This document shows, in pieces, positions 26,622-35,080 of a stretch of 64,000 bases of DNA; the first letter of the stretch is position 1, and the number at the start of each line of letters is the position of its first letter. The stretch covers positions 1 through 64,000 of the forward strand of contig CACWHI010000017.1 of assembly GCA_902760595.1 (NCBI GenBank). The letters are read 5' to 3'. Both the position numbers and the translations under genes were made by a program. The notes below the pieces were generated by a model that saw only the letters and a list, made by a program, of their open reading frames with translations, did not search any database and was not told the origin of the DNA. Origin of the DNA: an uncultured Eubacteriales bacterium (GTDB lineage Bacteria > Bacillota > Clostridia > Christensenellales > Aristaeellaceae).

Positions 26622-28550
26622 TCAGCAGAGCTTCGCTCCCGCGGGGATGTGCGGATCTACCATCAGCAGGTGCAGGCGTTCCTCGTCGCCTTCCTTATGC
26701 ACGGCGCTGATCAGCATGCCGCAGGATTCGATGCCCATCATGGGGCGGGGCGGCAGGTTGGTGATGGCGATACAGGTCTTGCCGATGAGCTCTTCGGGCT
26801 CGTAATAGGCGTGGATGCCGCTCAGGATCACGCGCTCCTGGCCGCTGCCGTCGTCCAGGGTGAACCTGAGCAGCTTCTTGGACTTGGGCACCGCCTCGCA
26901 GGCGAGCACCTTCACGGCGCGGAAATCGCTCTTGCTGAAGGTTTCAAAGTCCACCTGGTCTTGGAACAGCGGCTCGATGACTACGTTGGAGAAGTCGATC
27001 TTCTCTTCCGGGACGGGCACCTGGGCAGGCGCGGGAGCGGGTTTTTCTTCCTTTTTCGGCATATCCAGGGGCTTCATGGTCGGGAAGAGCAGCACGTCGC
27101 GGATGGAGGGCGCGTTAGTCAGCAGCATGACCAGGCGGTCGACGCCGACGCCCAGGCCACCCGTAGGCGGCATGCCGATCTCCAGCGCGTTCAGAAAGTC
27201 CTCGTCCACGCCCTGGGCTTCCTCGTCGCCCTGGGCCTTGAGCGCCGCCTGCGCCTCGAAGCGCGCGCGCTGGTCGATGGGGTCGTTGAGCTCGGAGAAG
27301 GCGTTGCCCATCTCGCGGCCCAGCATGAAGACCTCGAAGCGCTCCGTATAGCCGGGGTGCAGCGGATCCTTCTTCGCCAAGGGGGAGATCTCCACCGGAT
27401 GGCCGTACAGGAAGGTGGGCTGCACGAGGTTCTTTTCGACGTACTCGTCAAAGAACAGGTTCAGGATGTCGCCCTTCTGGTGGCGCTGCTCGTACTTGAT
27501 GCCGCGCTGGTCGGCAATGGCCCGCGCCTCCTCCAGGGTGCTGATCTGGTCGAAGTCCACGCCCGCGTACTGGCGCACGGCTTCCACCATGGACAGGCGC
27601 GCGAAGGGCTTGTCCAGGTCCAGCTGCACGTCGCCGCAGTCAATGAGGCCTGTGCCGTTCACCTGGTGGGCCACGTAGCGGAACATCTCTTCCACGATGT
27701 TCATCATGCCTTCGTAGTTGGTAAAGGCCTGGTACAGCTCCAGCATGGTGAATTCCGGATTGTGCCGGGTGTCCATGCCCTCGTTGCGGAACACGCGGCC
27801 GATCTCGTACACGCGCTCAAAGCCGCCCACGATCAGCCGCTTCAGGTGCAGCTCCAGGGCAATGCGCAGGTACATGTCGATGTCCAGCGTGTTGTGGTGC
27901 GTGATGAAGGGCCGCGCCGCCGCGCCGCCGGCCTGCGTGTGCAGCACCGGGGTCTCCACCTCCAGGAAGCCCTTTTCGTTCAGAAAGGTGCGGATGGCGC
28001 TGATGACCTGGGAGCGCTTGATGAAGGTATCGCGGACCTCGGGGTTCACGATCATGTCCAGGTAGCGCTGGCGGTAGCGCAGGTCCTGGTCCTGCAGGCC
28101 GTGGAATTTCTCTGGCAGGGGCTTCAGGCACTTGCTGAGGAGGGTGATCTCCTGCGCGTGCACGGAGATCTCGCCGGTCTGGGTCCTGAACACGAAGCCC
28201 TTGACGCCGATCACGTCGCCGATGTCCCAGGACTTGAACTTCATGTACTCGTCCGCGCCGACGTCGTCGCGCTTCACATAGGCCTGGATGTCGCCCTGGC
28301 CGTCCAGCAGGTGGCCGAAGGACGCCTTGCCCATGACCCGGCGGCTCATCATGCGGCCCGCGATGCAGACCGTTTTGCCCTCGAACTGGTCAAAGCTGTT
28401 TTTGATCTCGGCGGAATGCGCATCCACCGGGAATTTGGTCAGCAGGTAGGGACTTTCCCCCTGGTCGAACAGGGTCTGCAGCTTCGCGCGGCGGATCTGT
28501 TCCTGCTCGGAAAGGGAAGGCGCGGATGCGTGGTTATCTGTGTTTGCCAT
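26622..28550 (-). CDS. lysS: Lysyl-tRNA synthetase with C-terminal tRNA-binding domain
   Basis: Product of 642 residues, about 140 longer than the usual class II LysRS. Residues 1-500 are standard: OB-fold anticodon domain (AGRMMSRRVMGKASFGHL), motif 2 (RVFRNEGMDTRHNPEFTMLE) and motif 3 (PPTGGLGVGVDRLVMLL). A Lys/Pro/Ala linker leads to an EMAP/Trbp-type tRNA-binding domain (about 534-642: DFETFSKSDFRAVKVL, LPPRPMMGIES). That domain normally caps bacterial MetRS or stands alone. It follows greA by 8 bp and is probably cotranscribed. Confidence 0.95.
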   Translation of the reverse strand: MANTDNHASAPSLSEQEQIRRAKLQTLFDQGESPYLLTKFPVDAHSAEIKNSFDQFEGKTVCIAGRMMSRRVMGKASFGHLLDGQGDIQAYVKRDDVGADEYMKFKSWDIGDVIGVKGFVFRTQTGEISVHAQEITLLSKCLKPLPEKFHGLQDQDLRYRQRYLDMIVNPEVRDTFIKRSQVISAIRTFLNEKGFLEVETPVLHTQAGGAAARPFITHHNTLDIDMYLRIALELHLKRLIVGGFERVYEIGRVFRNEGMDTRHNPEFTMLELYQAFTNYEGMMNIVEEMFRYVAHQVNGTGLIDCGDVQLDLDKPFARLSMVEAVRQYAGVDFDQISTLEEARAIADQRGIKYEQRHQKGDILNLFFDEYVEKNLVQPTFLYGHPVEISPLAKKDPLHPGYTERFEVFMLGREMGNAFSELNDPIDQRARFEAQAALKAQGDEEAQGVDEDFLNALEIGMPPTGGLGVGVDRLVMLLTNAPSIRDVLLFPTMKPLDMPKKEEKPAPAPAQVPVPEEKIDFSNVVIEPLFQDQVDFETFSKSDFRAVKVLACEAVPKSKKLLRFTLDDGSGQERVILSGIHAYYEPEELIGKTCIAITNLPPRPMMGIESCGMLISAVHKEGDEERLHLLMVDPHIPAGAKLC

Positions 28551-28558
28551 ATTTTCCC

Positions 28559-29083
28559 TTACTTTCTCGCTTCGATGCTGTTCAGCCTGAAGGTGACGAA
28601 CTGATCCTCCGGCAGGAGCACCTTTACAGTGTCGCCGATGGCCTTGCCCAGCAGCGCGGCGCCGATGGCGGAGTCGTTGGAGATCAGATGGCTGGCCGGA
28701 TCGCTCTCACGCGCGCCCACGATGGTGTAGCTCAGCTCTTCGCCTACTTCGTAAAGGTCGGCGTCGCTGGTGTCCACGCACTCCACGGTCACGGTGGTGC
28801 CGATGTTCACGCTGTCGGTGGTCACGTTCGCGTCGTCCATCACGATGGCGGTCGCGATGGCCATCGTTAGCTCCTGGATCTCGGCTTCCAGCTTGGACTG
28901 CTCGTTCTTGGCGGCGTCGTATTCCGCGTTTTCACTTAAATCGCCGTAGCCGCGGGCGATGCTGATCTGCTCCGCCACCTGGGGACGGCGCACGTTTTCC
29001 AGATAATGCAGCTGCTGCTTCAGTTTTTCCATGCCTTCGGGGGAAACGACGATGCGCTTGCCCTGTTCCATTGCTTCACTCAT
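28559..29083 (-). CDS. greA: Transcription elongation factor GreA
   Basis: Product of 174 residues: N-terminal coiled coil with the catalytic acidic tip GDLSENAEYDAAKNEQ and a C-terminal FKBP-like domain (SPIG-type stretch seen as SNDSAIGAALLGKAIGD). It rescues backtracked RNA polymerase by stimulating transcript cleavage. The ATG at 29083 follows AGGAG; a second ATG four codons in is possible. First gene of the greA-lysS transcript. Confidence 0.96.
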   Translation of the reverse strand: MSEAMEQGKRIVVSPEGMEKLKQQLHYLENVRRPQVAEQISIARGYGDLSENAEYDAAKNEQSKLEAEIQELTMAIATAIVMDDANVTTDSVNIGTTVTVECVDTSDADLYEVGEELSYTIVGARESDPASHLISNDSAIGAALLGKAIGDTVKVLLPEDQFVTFRLNSIEARK

Positions 29084-29184
29084 GATGATCGGCTCCTCTC
29101 TGGTCGGTTCCTATTATGACACATAAAGTGGCATTTACACACACAATAGCCGGGCGAAGGGCCCGGCTGATTGGCACAGTGCGT

Positions 29185-29213
29185 ATTATACACACAAATA
29201 CGCTGGAATGCAA
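29185..29213 (-). promoter_or_regulatory. Promoter of the greA-lysS operon
   Basis: Minus strand: TTGCAT (29213-29208), 17 bp, TATAAT (29190-29185). The leader contains AGCCGGGC / GCCCGGCT (29170-29150), a hairpin 70 bases ahead of the greA start that may also end the upstream PAP2 transcript. Confidence 0.85.
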
Positions 29214-29236
29214 GCGAATTGTGGATGGCTGACGGT

Positions 29237-30166
29237 TTATTTTCCGATTTTCGCGGTATATTTGAACACCATGGGGTAGAGGGCGAACGCGGCGAAGGCG
29301 GCGATCGCGTAGCGCGCGCCGCGCACCAGCAGGGCGGCGTAGGAGCCGCCGTTCAGGAACTCGGCGGAGAAGGGCAGCTTGAGCAGCGAGTTCAGGCCGA
29401 GGAAGACCGCGCCGCCGCCAAGCACGCGCAGCACGGCGCGCACGGGCTGCCGGGTGTTCTCAAAGTTCACGAAGCGCTCCTCTACGGCGCTGCCGGCGAT
29501 GAAACCGATCAGCAGGCCGAGGCCGGTAAAGTAATCCGCGCTCTTGCAGTAGAAGAGACCCGGCAGCGCGGTCAGCAGCAGCACGCCGTTGAACAGCCGC
29601 CGGTCTGTGATCTTCCGGTCCAGGAAGAAAACGATCCCGGTCACCAGCAGGCCCAGCAGCCAGCCGCACAGCACGTCTGTTGGATAGTGCGCGCCGACCA
29701 CGACGCGGGAGACGCCCACCAGCAGGGAGAAAACGACCGCCAGGCAGACGAGGAGCTTTTTCCTGAAGGACCGGGCGACGGACGCGCCCAGACTGGCGAT
29801 GTTCGCTGAATGGCCGCTGGGGAAGGAATAGCCCTGGGCCGCGATGTCGTTGGGGTCCGCGTCCGGCGCGATCAGGCGCTTGAGGGTGATGCCCTCATGA
29901 TCCATATAGGGCCGGCGGCGCAGGATGACGTTCTTGATCATCGGCGCCCAGACATTGACCATCAGGATCACGAGCCCCACGCGCCGGCCGACGCGCTTGT
30001 CATAGCTCCAGTAAAGGAAGCCCAGGATCAGGATCAGGAAGATCTCCTCCCCGAAGAAGGAGAGCTTCGACAGCAGCGAGATGAGCGAGTCGGACATGTG
30101 GCTCTGCAGCCAGACCATCAGGTCCACTTCCCAGGGAAAGGCGAAGGTGTTTCCAACCAGTTCCAT
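29237..30166 (-). CDS. PAP2 family membrane phosphatase
   Basis: Product of 309 residues with about eight membrane helices. The three acid-phosphatase motifs are intact: KNVILRRRPY, YSFPSGHSAN and SRVVVGAHYPTDV. Candidate substrates are undecaprenyl pyrophosphate or phosphatidate. The ATG at 30166 is preceded by GGAG; a longer N-terminus is unlikely. Last gene of a minus-strand run from the kinase-like gene at 32066. Confidence 0.88.
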   Translation of the reverse strand: MELVGNTFAFPWEVDLMVWLQSHMSDSLISLLSKLSFFGEEIFLILILGFLYWSYDKRVGRRVGLVILMVNVWAPMIKNVILRRRPYMDHEGITLKRLIAPDADPNDIAAQGYSFPSGHSANIASLGASVARSFRKKLLVCLAVVFSLLVGVSRVVVGAHYPTDVLCGWLLGLLVTGIVFFLDRKITDRRLFNGVLLLTALPGLFYCKSADYFTGLGLLIGFIAGSAVEERFVNFENTRQPVRAVLRVLGGGAVFLGLNSLLKLPFSAEFLNGGSYAALLVRGARYAIAAFAAFALYPMVFKYTAKIGK

Positions 30167-30238
30167 TGCATTCACTCCATATGTCGATGATTCAGACGTG
30201 TGGTAAAGAGAGATTAGATTCTGCCGGAACAGGCACAA

Positions 30239-31471
30239 TTACCACCAGTAGTTCCAGGTGATGACGGTGCAGACGATGTGCATGGCGGCGCTGCCGGCCA
30301 GCAGGAGGGCACTGAAGGCGCGGTATCCCCGGGTATCCGGAGCGGACAGGCACAGGGCATAGAAGATGAAGGGCATCACGTCCTTCAGGTAGCGGTTCCC
30401 GAACTGCCACCCGCCCAGCGTGCGGTGGCAGCAGAGAATGAACACATAAACGAGGCTCAGGGCGAAAATGGTCAGCGTCAGGCCCCGGTTCCGCCGGCCG
30501 TCCGCGCGGAGCGACTGCCACAGGCAGGTGACGATGGCGGCGGCGCTCATGGGATCGATGAGCGCAAACAGGTAGGTATCAAACGGCTGGAAGGTCAGCC
30601 GGTGAGTGGAGGCGTCCCAGCCTGGCAGTCGGAACAGCAGGGGCAGGTTGTCCTTGAGATAGGTCAGGCTGAACTGCCCGGTCTCCACGCGCTGGAACTC
30701 AGGCAGGTAGTTGTGGCCGAACTCCAGGACGTTTCCGAAGCGCAGCCAGTTGAGCAGCATATAGCTGCCGCCCAGCAGCAGCGGCCCCAGCGCCCAGTAC
30801 CAGTGCCTGCGGACGGCGCTCAGCAGGCTGTCCCGCGGGTGCGCTTCGTGCCAGCTGCGCCAGAGGATCATCAGCAGCGCGGGCAGGTACAGGATCGCCA
30901 TGGGCCGGCAGCCGACCGCGGCGGCCCAGCAGGCCAGGCTCCAGCCGCCCCGGGCCGTGGCGGCAAAGTACAGCGCCATCACGCAGAGGTTGAAGCACAG
31001 CGTCTGCGCGAAGAACCAGACCGCCGGGGTCAGCGCGATGAACAGATAGCCGGTGCCCAGGTACAGGCAGAGGGTCAGCAGCACCGCCTGGGCAGGCCCC
31101 TGGCCTGCCTTCCGCGCCAGCCGGACACACAGGAAAATGCCTGCCAGGCTGAAGCACAGGCTGATCAGCCCATCCGGCGTGTGGGTGCCGAATAACAGGG
31201 AAAACGGCAGCAGCACATAGGAAGGAAAGGGGGGGAAGCTGACATAGTAGCGTCCTTCGTAAATCGCCAGCTCCAGCCAGGGGTAGTCCTGCCCCAGGTC
31301 CAGCCGGCCGTGCAGCCAGGCGTCCGCCTGCAGCGCGTAGCTGTGGTAGCCGTTGGCGTTCCAGCACCACTGCCCGGTCATGGCGGCGATAACGGCCAGG
31401 ACCAGCAGAAAACAGCCTGCCGCGCACAGGCTGGGCAGGCTGTCCCTCAGAACACGCTTACCGGACGGCAT
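30239..31471 (-). CDS. Multi-pass membrane protein, GT-C glycosyltransferase-like
   Basis: Product of 410 residues with about ten membrane helices. The first extracytoplasmic loop after TM1 has DAWLHGRLDLGQDYP and GRYYVSFPPFPSY, resembling the acidic loop and surroundings of lipid-linked-sugar GT-C enzymes, but a clear family cannot be named. Possible role: mannosyl- or arabinosyl-type transfer in envelope glycan assembly. It overlaps the kinase-like gene by 14 bp. Nearby PAP2 phosphatase would fit a polyprenyl-phosphate pathway, but that is inference. Confidence 0.65.
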   Translation of the reverse strand: MPSGKRVLRDSLPSLCAAGCFLLVLAVIAAMTGQWCWNANGYHSYALQADAWLHGRLDLGQDYPWLELAIYEGRYYVSFPPFPSYVLLPFSLLFGTHTPDGLISLCFSLAGIFLCVRLARKAGQGPAQAVLLTLCLYLGTGYLFIALTPAVWFFAQTLCFNLCVMALYFAATARGGWSLACWAAAVGCRPMAILYLPALLMILWRSWHEAHPRDSLLSAVRRHWYWALGPLLLGGSYMLLNWLRFGNVLEFGHNYLPEFQRVETGQFSLTYLKDNLPLLFRLPGWDASTHRLTFQPFDTYLFALIDPMSAAAIVTCLWQSLRADGRRNRGLTLTIFALSLVYVFILCCHRTLGGWQFGNRYLKDVMPFIFYALCLSAPDTRGYRAFSALLLAGSAAMHIVCTVITWNYWW

Positions 31472-32066
31472 CCACGATCCAGCGGACGGCCATATCCAGC
31501 GGGATGACCGCCGTATTGATCGTCAGGTGGTAGTTTTTGACGTCGCCCCAGTCGCGGTCGGTATAATGCTTATAGTAGAGCATGCGCTTCTTGTCCTTCT
31601 CCTCGAGGCGCTCGCCGATGGTCTTGCCCTCGATCTCGCCGTACTGCTCCAGGATGCGCTGCTGGCGGTATTCGTCGGAGGCGTGCAGGAAAACGCTCAG
31701 CACGTCGTCGCGCTCGCGCAGGATGTAGTCCGCGCAGCGCCCGACGATCACGCAGGGTGATTTCTCAGCCAGGTCCTGGATGGTCTTGGTCTGGGCGATG
31801 TAGATCTTGTCATAATTGGACAATTCCCCGCCCGGTACGGCCGTGACGCTGTGGGAAAGCAGCAGGTTGAACAGGAAGCTGTGGGTGGTGGAGGCGTATT
31901 CGCCCGCCTCGCGGACGAAGTCCGGGGAAAAGCCGGTCTCGGCGACGGCATGGTCGATGATCTCCTGATCATAGAACAGGATGCCGAGTTCCTCGGCGAC
32001 CTTTTTGCCGACGGTGTGCCCGCCCGCGCCGAACTCACGGCTGATAGTGATGATGCGTTTGCTCAT
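31458..32066 (-). CDS. Cytidylate kinase-like family protein
   Basis: Product of 202 residues. The N-terminus MSKRIITISREFGAGGHTVG is the modified P-loop of the cytidylate-kinase-like family (AAA_26-type), with VIVGRCADYIL further on. These proteins are frequent in Clostridia in addition to Cmk; their substrate is not established. AGGAGG lies 10 bases before the ATG, and a strong promoter is 58 bp upstream. Confidence 0.88.
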   Translation of the reverse strand: MSKRIITISREFGAGGHTVGKKVAEELGILFYDQEIIDHAVAETGFSPDFVREAGEYASTTHSFLFNLLLSHSVTAVPGGELSNYDKIYIAQTKTIQDLAEKSPCVIVGRCADYILRERDDVLSVFLHASDEYRQQRILEQYGEIEGKTIGERLEEKDKKRMLYYKHYTDRDWGDVKNYHLTINTAVIPLDMAVRWIVDAVR

Positions 32067-32123
32067 AAAACTGTCCTCCTGCATATAGTGCGCAGAACAT
32101 TGTTTGTTCCTTTCAGCAAAGCC

Positions 32124-32152
32124 ATTATAACCCAAAGACCGTTTTTTCGCAA
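32124..32152 (-). promoter_or_regulatory. Promoter of the kinase-like/GT-C/PAP2 run
   Basis: Minus strand: TTGCGA (32152-32147), 17 bp, TATAAT (32129-32124). Confidence 0.78.
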
Positions 32153-32175
32153 GGAAAACTTCGGCTGCCTGCGGG

Positions 32176-33234
32176 TCATATCAGGCTGTAATTCGGCATC
32201 GCGTTGAGGGTCAGGTCCGCGATCTGGCCCCGCATGAGCCTGTAATAAGCCGCGGAACCGATCATCGCGCCGTTGTCGCCGCAGAGGTCCAGGCGCGGGC
32301 AATAGAAGGCGATCCCGCGCTGTCCGCAGGCTTCCTGCAGCTGCGCGCGCAGGCGGCGGTTGGCGGATACGCCGCCGGCCAGCGCCAGCTTCCGGTATCC
32401 GGTGTCCTTGAGCGCCAGCAGGGTCTTATCCGTCAGCTGGTCGCACACCGCCTTGCGGAAGGAGGAGGCCAGGTCGGCGGGCGGCATCATCTCACCGCTC
32501 ATACGCTGCTGGTTGACCGCGTTCAGGAAAGCCGTCTTCAGGCCGGAAAAGCTGAAATCATACTTTCCGTCGGTGTGCGAATGGGGGAGTCGCAGGGCTG
32601 TATCGTTCCCTTCGTCCGCCAGCCTGTCCAGCCGGGGGCCGCCGGGATAGGGCAGGTCCAGCACACGGGCGGCCTTGTCGAAGGCCTCCCCGGCCGCGTC
32701 GTCCTGGGTGCAGCCGATCAGCCGGTAGACGCCGTAATCCTCCACCGCGAACAGGTGGCTGTGCCCGCCACTGACTGCCAGGCACAGAAACGGCGGCTCC
32801 AGTTCGGGAAAGGTCAGGTAGTTCGCGCAGATGTGCCCTTCGATGTGGTGCACGGGCACCAGCGGCTTGCGGCAGGCGAAGGCCAGCCCCTTCATGTAGC
32901 TGACGCCGATCAGCAGCGCGCCGACCAGGCCCGGTCCGCAGGTGACCGCCAGCGCGTCGATGCCGTCCATGCTCACATCCGCTTCCTTCAGCGCGGCCTC
33001 CACGATCTGGCTCACCTTCTCCACGTGCGCGCGGGAGGCGATCTCCGGCACCACGCCGCCGTACAGGGCGTGCAGGTCGATCTGCGAATACACCGCGTTG
33101 GAGAGGATTTTTCTCCCGTTCTCCACCACGGCGGCTGCCGTCTCGTCGCAGGAGGTCTCCAGCGCGAGGATGCGCACATGCTCCTGCTTTTTCAGCGCTT
33201 CCGCGCGGGCTTTCATTTCCTGAATGTAGGTCAT
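32176..33234 (-). CDS. tsaD: tRNA N6-threonylcarbamoyladenosine transferase TsaD
   Basis: Product of 352 residues. Seen: ILALETSCDETAAAVV, GVVPEIASRAHVEK, the metal-binding HHIEGHICANYL, and LAVSGGHSHL. With TsaB, TsaC and TsaE it forms t6A at position 37 of ANN-decoding tRNAs; those partners are not in the window. It carries an extra N-terminal 20 residues relative to the usual start (ILALETSCDE). It lies 3 bp downstream of the YhcG nuclease gene. Confidence 0.96.
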   Translation of the reverse strand: MTYIQEMKARAEALKKQEHVRILALETSCDETAAAVVENGRKILSNAVYSQIDLHALYGGVVPEIASRAHVEKVSQIVEAALKEADVSMDGIDALAVTCGPGLVGALLIGVSYMKGLAFACRKPLVPVHHIEGHICANYLTFPELEPPFLCLAVSGGHSHLFAVEDYGVYRLIGCTQDDAAGEAFDKAARVLDLPYPGGPRLDRLADEGNDTALRLPHSHTDGKYDFSFSGLKTAFLNAVNQQRMSGEMMPPADLASSFRKAVCDQLTDKTLLALKDTGYRKLALAGGVSANRRLRAQLQEACGQRGIAFYCPRLDLCGDNGAMIGSAAYYRLMRGQIADLTLNAMPNYSLI

Positions 33235-33237
33235 AAG

Positions 33238-34359
33238 CTACTTTCCCATCTCTTCCATCTGTCTGATCAGGAAGTCTTTGAGCTGCTCCTTATCCGGCAG
33301 CTGAAGCATATAGGTCGATACGAACAGCTTGTTATCCATCCCTGAGAGCGCATATTCGACCATCTGAGGGCCCTTCTGCGTACAGAGGAGTATACCCACC
33401 GGCGGATTGTCCCCGGGATTCATCTCATTCTTTCTGTAATACGAAACATAGGCGTTCAACTGGCCGAAATTCTCATGGGTGAATTTATCGTCCTTCAGCT
33501 CGATGATGACGCTGCAGTGAAGGATCCTGTTGTACAGCACAAGGTCGATGAAGTAATACTCATCGTCGATGACGATCCTTTTCTGCCGTGCTTCAAAGCA
33601 GAAGCCCTTGCCCATTTCCAGAAGGAAGTCCGTCAGGTGGTCCATGAGCACCTGCTCGATATCGGATTCATCTACAGTGTCTTTTGCGTCTAAACCGAGG
33701 AACTCGAACAGAAACGGATCCTTGAGCGAAAGCGTATTGCCGGTATCTTCGCGGCTTGCCTTTTCAAAAAGCAGTTCAGGCTGACGGCTGACGCCTGCTC
33801 TGTAGAACAGCGATGTCGCGATTTGCCTTCTTAGCTCCTTCACAGACCAGCCGCTGCGTATGCACTCAAACTCATAAAAATAGCGTTCAAAAGGGTCGTC
33901 GATGGTCATGATTTCGCGAATATGGGAGAACGAAAGCTTACTGATCAGTGTTTCCGGAGGAGTTGTAAATCTTTCATCTGCGGTGCTGCCGCTGTCCGTC
34001 CTGGACAAAGCCAAAAAGTGCGACGGCATCGCACCAATTCCGGCAATCGGGCCTTTTGATGATAAGTGCGACACCATCGCACCTATTTGCGGATATGTCA
34101 AATAAAATTTCCTGCTGAGTTTAAACAGTGTCTGTGTAAGACCTCTTTCATTGATTTCTTTTTCAAGGCGCTCCAACAGATGTGTTCCGTATGCGGCACG
34201 TTCTTTGCCGTGCTGCTCAAACTCGACAATGTAATAACCTATCAGCCAGTTTCTCAGAGTCAGAGACTGGTTCAGTGCGCCTTTGGCATAGGACTGTGTT
34301 TGAGCGCTCACTTCTGAGATGTGTTTTGCCAGTTGATCGAATGTCAGGCTTTCGCTCAT
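33238..34359 (-). CDS. YhcG-type PDDEXK nuclease (DUF1016)
   Basis: Product of 373 residues. N-terminal helical DUF1016 domain (RNWLIGYYIVEFEQHGKERA, YGTHLLERL), C-terminal PD-(D/E)XK fold with E256, D272 in FIDLVLYN, E287 and K289 in IIELKD, and Q300 in QLNAYVSYY: the catalytic set is complete. Relatives are linked to restriction loci, mobile elements and Holliday-junction-like processing, without a settled function. It is wedged between tsaD and DUF1461 with 3- and 1-bp spacing and lower GC than either, so it looks like an insertion into a housekeeping operon. Confidence 0.88.
   Translation of the reverse strand: MSESLTFDQLAKHISEVSAQTQSYAKGALNQSLTLRNWLIGYYIVEFEQHGKERAAYGTHLLERLEKEINERGLTQTLFKLSRKFYLTYPQIGAMVSHLSSKGPIAGIGAMPSHFLALSRTDSGSTADERFTTPPETLISKLSFSHIREIMTIDDPFERYFYEFECIRSGWSVKELRRQIATSLFYRAGVSRQPELLFEKASREDTGNTLSLKDPFLFEFLGLDAKDTVDESDIEQVLMDHLTDFLLEMGKGFCFEARQKRIVIDDEYYFIDLVLYNRILHCSVIIELKDDKFTHENFGQLNAYVSYYRKNEMNPGDNPPVGILLCTQKGPQMVEYALSGMDNKLFVSTYMLQLPDKEQLKDFLIRQMEEMGK
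34018..34082. repeat. Two intragenic 17-bp palindromes in the YhcG gene
   Basis: GTGCGACGGCATCGCAC (34018-34034) and GTGCGACACCATCGCAC (34066-34082) lie 48 bp apart inside the variable region of the nuclease gene (residues about 92-114), where they encode the duplicated IGAM(V/P)SH peptide. Confidence 0.8.
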
Positions 34360-34360
34360 T

Positions 34361-35080
34361 TCATCTCTCCGTTGATGTCTCGCAATGCTGTTTCCCTAAT
34401 CTCATCCTCGCCACGATCACTGCCGCCATCATCGCCAGCACCGGCCAGCAGGCCAGGGCGATCTGCCCGGCATACCAGACGAAAAAGCGCGTGGGCATCA
34501 GCATGATCAGCAGATCCTGCCGGGGATTCAGCAGCCAGAGGTCGTTACGGAAGAAGACTTTGTGGAAGGTGACGAAGAGGCCGGTAAAGTTGACGGCGCC
34601 CCATATGCCCAGCGCCAAAACGATGCCCAGCAGGAGGTAGGCGCCTCGAGCCGCGCCTTTGAGGACATCGGCCAGCAGCTTCTCCCGATCGGCGCTGTGC
34701 TGCCTGTGGAACCAGTACAGCGCCAGGATCAGCAGGGCAAGACCGCCGGCGGCATACCGGAGCAGGCTGAGCCCGCGCACGAGGCCGCGGACGTCCGCCA
34801 TGTGGGCCAGCTCTTTTTCAGAGAAGCCCGGTCGCTGCGTGCCGTCCGCGGCGGTAACAGTCAGGTCGCTTTGCTGTCCGGTCAGGTAGCCGGTGATAGC
34901 CTTCGCGTAGTCCGGATAAGCGCTTGCCGGCACACCCTTTGAGGACGTGTCGGCAAACTGAAGAAAGCCGTTCAGCATCTGGCTGGTGCTGGTGACCTGC
35001 GTATAGGCGATGCCGGAGAGGATGCACAGGAAGGCGCACAGCCCCGCCAGCGTCATGGCCATTGATCTTAATGGTTTCAT
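34361..35080 (-). CDS. DUF1461 (TIGR01906) family integral membrane protein
   Basis: Product of 239 residues with about four membrane helices and an extracytoplasmic loop. The family signature FVTFHKVFFRNDLWLLNP, RQDLLIMLMPTRFF is intact. Widespread in Bacillota with no assigned function. It overlaps prfB by 1 bp (TAATG), so it is probably translated from the prfB message. Confidence 0.87.
   Translation of the reverse strand: MKPLRSMAMTLAGLCAFLCILSGIAYTQVTSTSQMLNGFLQFADTSSKGVPASAYPDYAKAITGYLTGQQSDLTVTAADGTQRPGFSEKELAHMADVRGLVRGLSLLRYAAGGLALLILALYWFHRQHSADREKLLADVLKGAARGAYLLLGIVLALGIWGAVNFTGLFVTFHKVFFRNDLWLLNPRQDLLIMLMPTRFFVWYAGQIALACWPVLAMMAAVIVARMRLGKQHCETSTER

Noticed and set aside
33238-34359. 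Prophage or restriction island around the YhcG nuclease
   Set aside because: Both flanks are housekeeping genes (tsaD, prfB) and there is no integrase, methylase or phage gene; only the single gene looks inserted.
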